Source: Gemmataceae bacterium (GTDB taxonomy: Bacteria > Planctomycetota > Planctomycetia > Gemmatales > Gemmataceae). From it: 6,335 bases of DNA. Location of the stretch: the NCBI GenBank assembly GCA_020847555.1, contig JADLBT010000330.1:1-6335 (forward strand). The letters are read 5' to 3'. Below, piece by piece: positions 5,671 through 6,335 of this stretch; the first letter of the stretch is position 1, and every line of letters starts with the position of its first letter. The notes beneath the pieces were generated by a model. The model was given only the letters and a program-made list of their open reading frames with translations. It ran no database searches and was not told the DNA's origin. Both the position numbers and the translations under genes were made by a program.

Positions 5671-5836
5671 GCCCGCCGGCACCCGGGCTTCCGTTCGCTT
5701 CAGGGCCACAGGGCGCGGCCACCCTTACCGGTGGGCGGGCAGCGCTGTGCCCGAGCGGGTGGCAGCCGGGTGTCGGGCGACGGGCAGCCGGGCGGAAGCG
5801 CCCACCACCGAGCGGTCCCCTCGGGGGAACGGAGGA
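5671..5836 (+). promoter_or_regulatory. Structured G-rich 5' leader of the surface-protein gene
   Basis: The 179 bases between the micro-ORF and ATG 5843 hold several helices found by eye. Helix A: GCCCG (5671-5675) with CGGGC (5684-5688), followed by the T-rich CTTCCGTTCGCTT. Helix B: CTTCCGTTC (5688-5696) with GAACGGAGG (5827-5835), nine pairs with one G-U, which covers the Shine-Dalgarno GGAGG at 5831-5835. Helix C: GGTGGGCG (5730-5737) with CGCCCACC (5799-5806), eight perfect pairs, competing with the local hairpin CCACC/GGTGG (5719-5734). Helix D: CGGGCA/TGCCCG (5736-5753). A hairpin TCCCC/GGGGA (5816-5828) competes with helix B. I could not match it to the TPP, cobalamin, SAM, ZTP, c-di-GMP or fluoride riboswitch consensus sequences from memory. 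It could be a regulatory element or an ordinary GC-rich UTR. Confidence 0.4.
5761..5792 (+). repeat. Direct repeat GGCAGCCGGG x2 with G-quadruplex motif
   Basis: GGCAGCCGGG occurs at 5761-5770 and again at 5783-5792, a 22-base period. GGG runs at 5768, 5775, 5782 and 5790 have loops of 4, 4 and 5 bases, which meets the usual four-run G-quadruplex rule on the mRNA-sense strand, about 50 bases before the start codon. A fifth run lies at 5757-5759. Confidence 0.6.
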
Positions 5837-5842
5837 AAACGA

Positions 5843-6335
5843 ATGACACTGGCCCTTCACGGCAAGTCGAGAAGGAGGCGGGCGGTCCTGACGATCGCGG
5901 GCGCCTTTGCGATCCTGGCGGGGGTGACACTCGGCATAGCGGGCCTGAGCGACAGCCGCGCGAGCGGAAACGGGTCGCCTGCTGCCTGCGACACGGGCGT
6001 CCAGGCGACCGGCGACGGAGCCTCGCAGACGTACACCGCACCGAACGGCGAGACCGTGACCGCGGTGTGCATCAAGTCGGGCGCGAACATGTTCGGTGGC
6101 AACCAGCACAGCGGCCTGTTGTCGGCAGACGGCCTGTACGACGGCTGCTACACCGTGTCGGGTGTCGGCACGGCGTCGGTGAGCGTGACGCGTGGAAACG
6201 AGAGCCCAACGTGCCAGGACATAAGCCATGTGGACATCGTCCTCGGCCAGGGGAACGGGACCACGCCAACGGTGCCCCCACAGACATCGGGGGCGATCGA
6301 CGTCCACAAGGTAGTGAGCGGCAACGCCTCGGACA
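5843..6335 (+). CDS. Secreted cell-surface protein, N-terminal part (3' end outside window)
   Basis: ATG 5843 follows GGAGG by seven bases and the frame is open to the window end (164 codons). The N-terminus has four Arg at 10-13, a hydrophobic core at about 15-35 and a likely signal-peptidase site after SRA at 38-40. Then comes a domain of about 95 residues (about 46-138) with four Cys (49, 76, 102, 124), suited to two disulphides outside the cell: AACDTG, TAVCIKSG, HSGLLSADGLYDGCYTVSG, and TCQDISHVDIVLG. It looks like small beta domains of surface proteins in high-GC Gram-positives and relatives. A Thr/Pro linker (GTTPTVPPQTSG) leads to GAIDVHKVVSGNASD. That resembles the first strand of a pilin-like or SpaA/Cna-B type repeat, so a larger repeat-bearing adhesin or pilin is likely. 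The C-terminal anchor is not visible. It sits behind an unusual structured leader. Confidence 0.8.
   Translation, partial: MTLALHGKSRRRRAVLTIAGAFAILAGVTLGIAGLSDSRASGNGSPAACDTGVQATGDGASQTYTAPNGETVTAVCIKSGANMFGGNQHSGLLSADGLYDGCYTVSGVGTASVSVTRGNESPTCQDISHVDIVLGQGNGTTPTVPPQTSGAIDVHKVVSGNASD

Noticed and set aside
1..6335. tRNA, rRNA, CRISPR, transposase or phage genes
   Set aside because: I saw no cloverleaf, rRNA motif, spaced repeat array, terminal inverted repeat or mobile-element protein.

Overview
The window is high-GC DNA (roughly two-thirds G+C) with strong GC preference at third codon positions and several clear AAGGAG-type ribosome binding sites. I read it as a bacterial chromosome segment from a high-GC lineage. 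Chloroflexota, perhaps the Dehalococcoidia side, is my best guess and Actinomycetota the alternative. The guess rests on the mix of archaeal-looking short TrpC and TrpF with secreted or anchored proteins of a bacterial type. It is an inference, not a marker-gene result.

Bases 1-2099 (+) are the end of a tryptophan biosynthesis operon. They hold the C-terminal two-thirds of trpD, then trpC (a short form), then trpF overlapping trpC by ATGA. These enzymes carry anthranilate to PRA, then CdRP, then indole-3-glycerol phosphate, although TrpF acts before TrpC in the pathway. No trpB or trpA follows. The operon meets a convergent gene after a 231-base gap, which may hold a very small minus-strand ORF.

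Bases 2331-3440 (-) encode a membrane-anchored, TolB/PD40-type beta-propeller protein with five evenly spaced SPDG-like blades. A 532-base divergent intergenic region (3441-3972) has lower GC and no convincing gene. Bases 3973-4671 (+) encode a secreted helical protein with a duplicated domain, followed by a very regular hairpin. Bases 4851-5369 (+) encode a four-helix DUF2231 membrane protein that ends in a textbook intrinsic terminator.

From 5595 to the right edge lies the most unusual part. A 22-codon micro-ORF with a perfect Shine-Dalgarno is followed by a G-rich, foldable leader of about 180 bases. The leader contains a G-quadruplex motif, a direct repeat, competing helices and a long-range helix that covers the next gene's Shine-Dalgarno. 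It leads into a secreted cell-surface protein gene that is cut by the window's end and is open from 5843 to 6335. A structured, possibly regulatory 5' UTR controlling a surface protein is the main candidate for something undescribed here.
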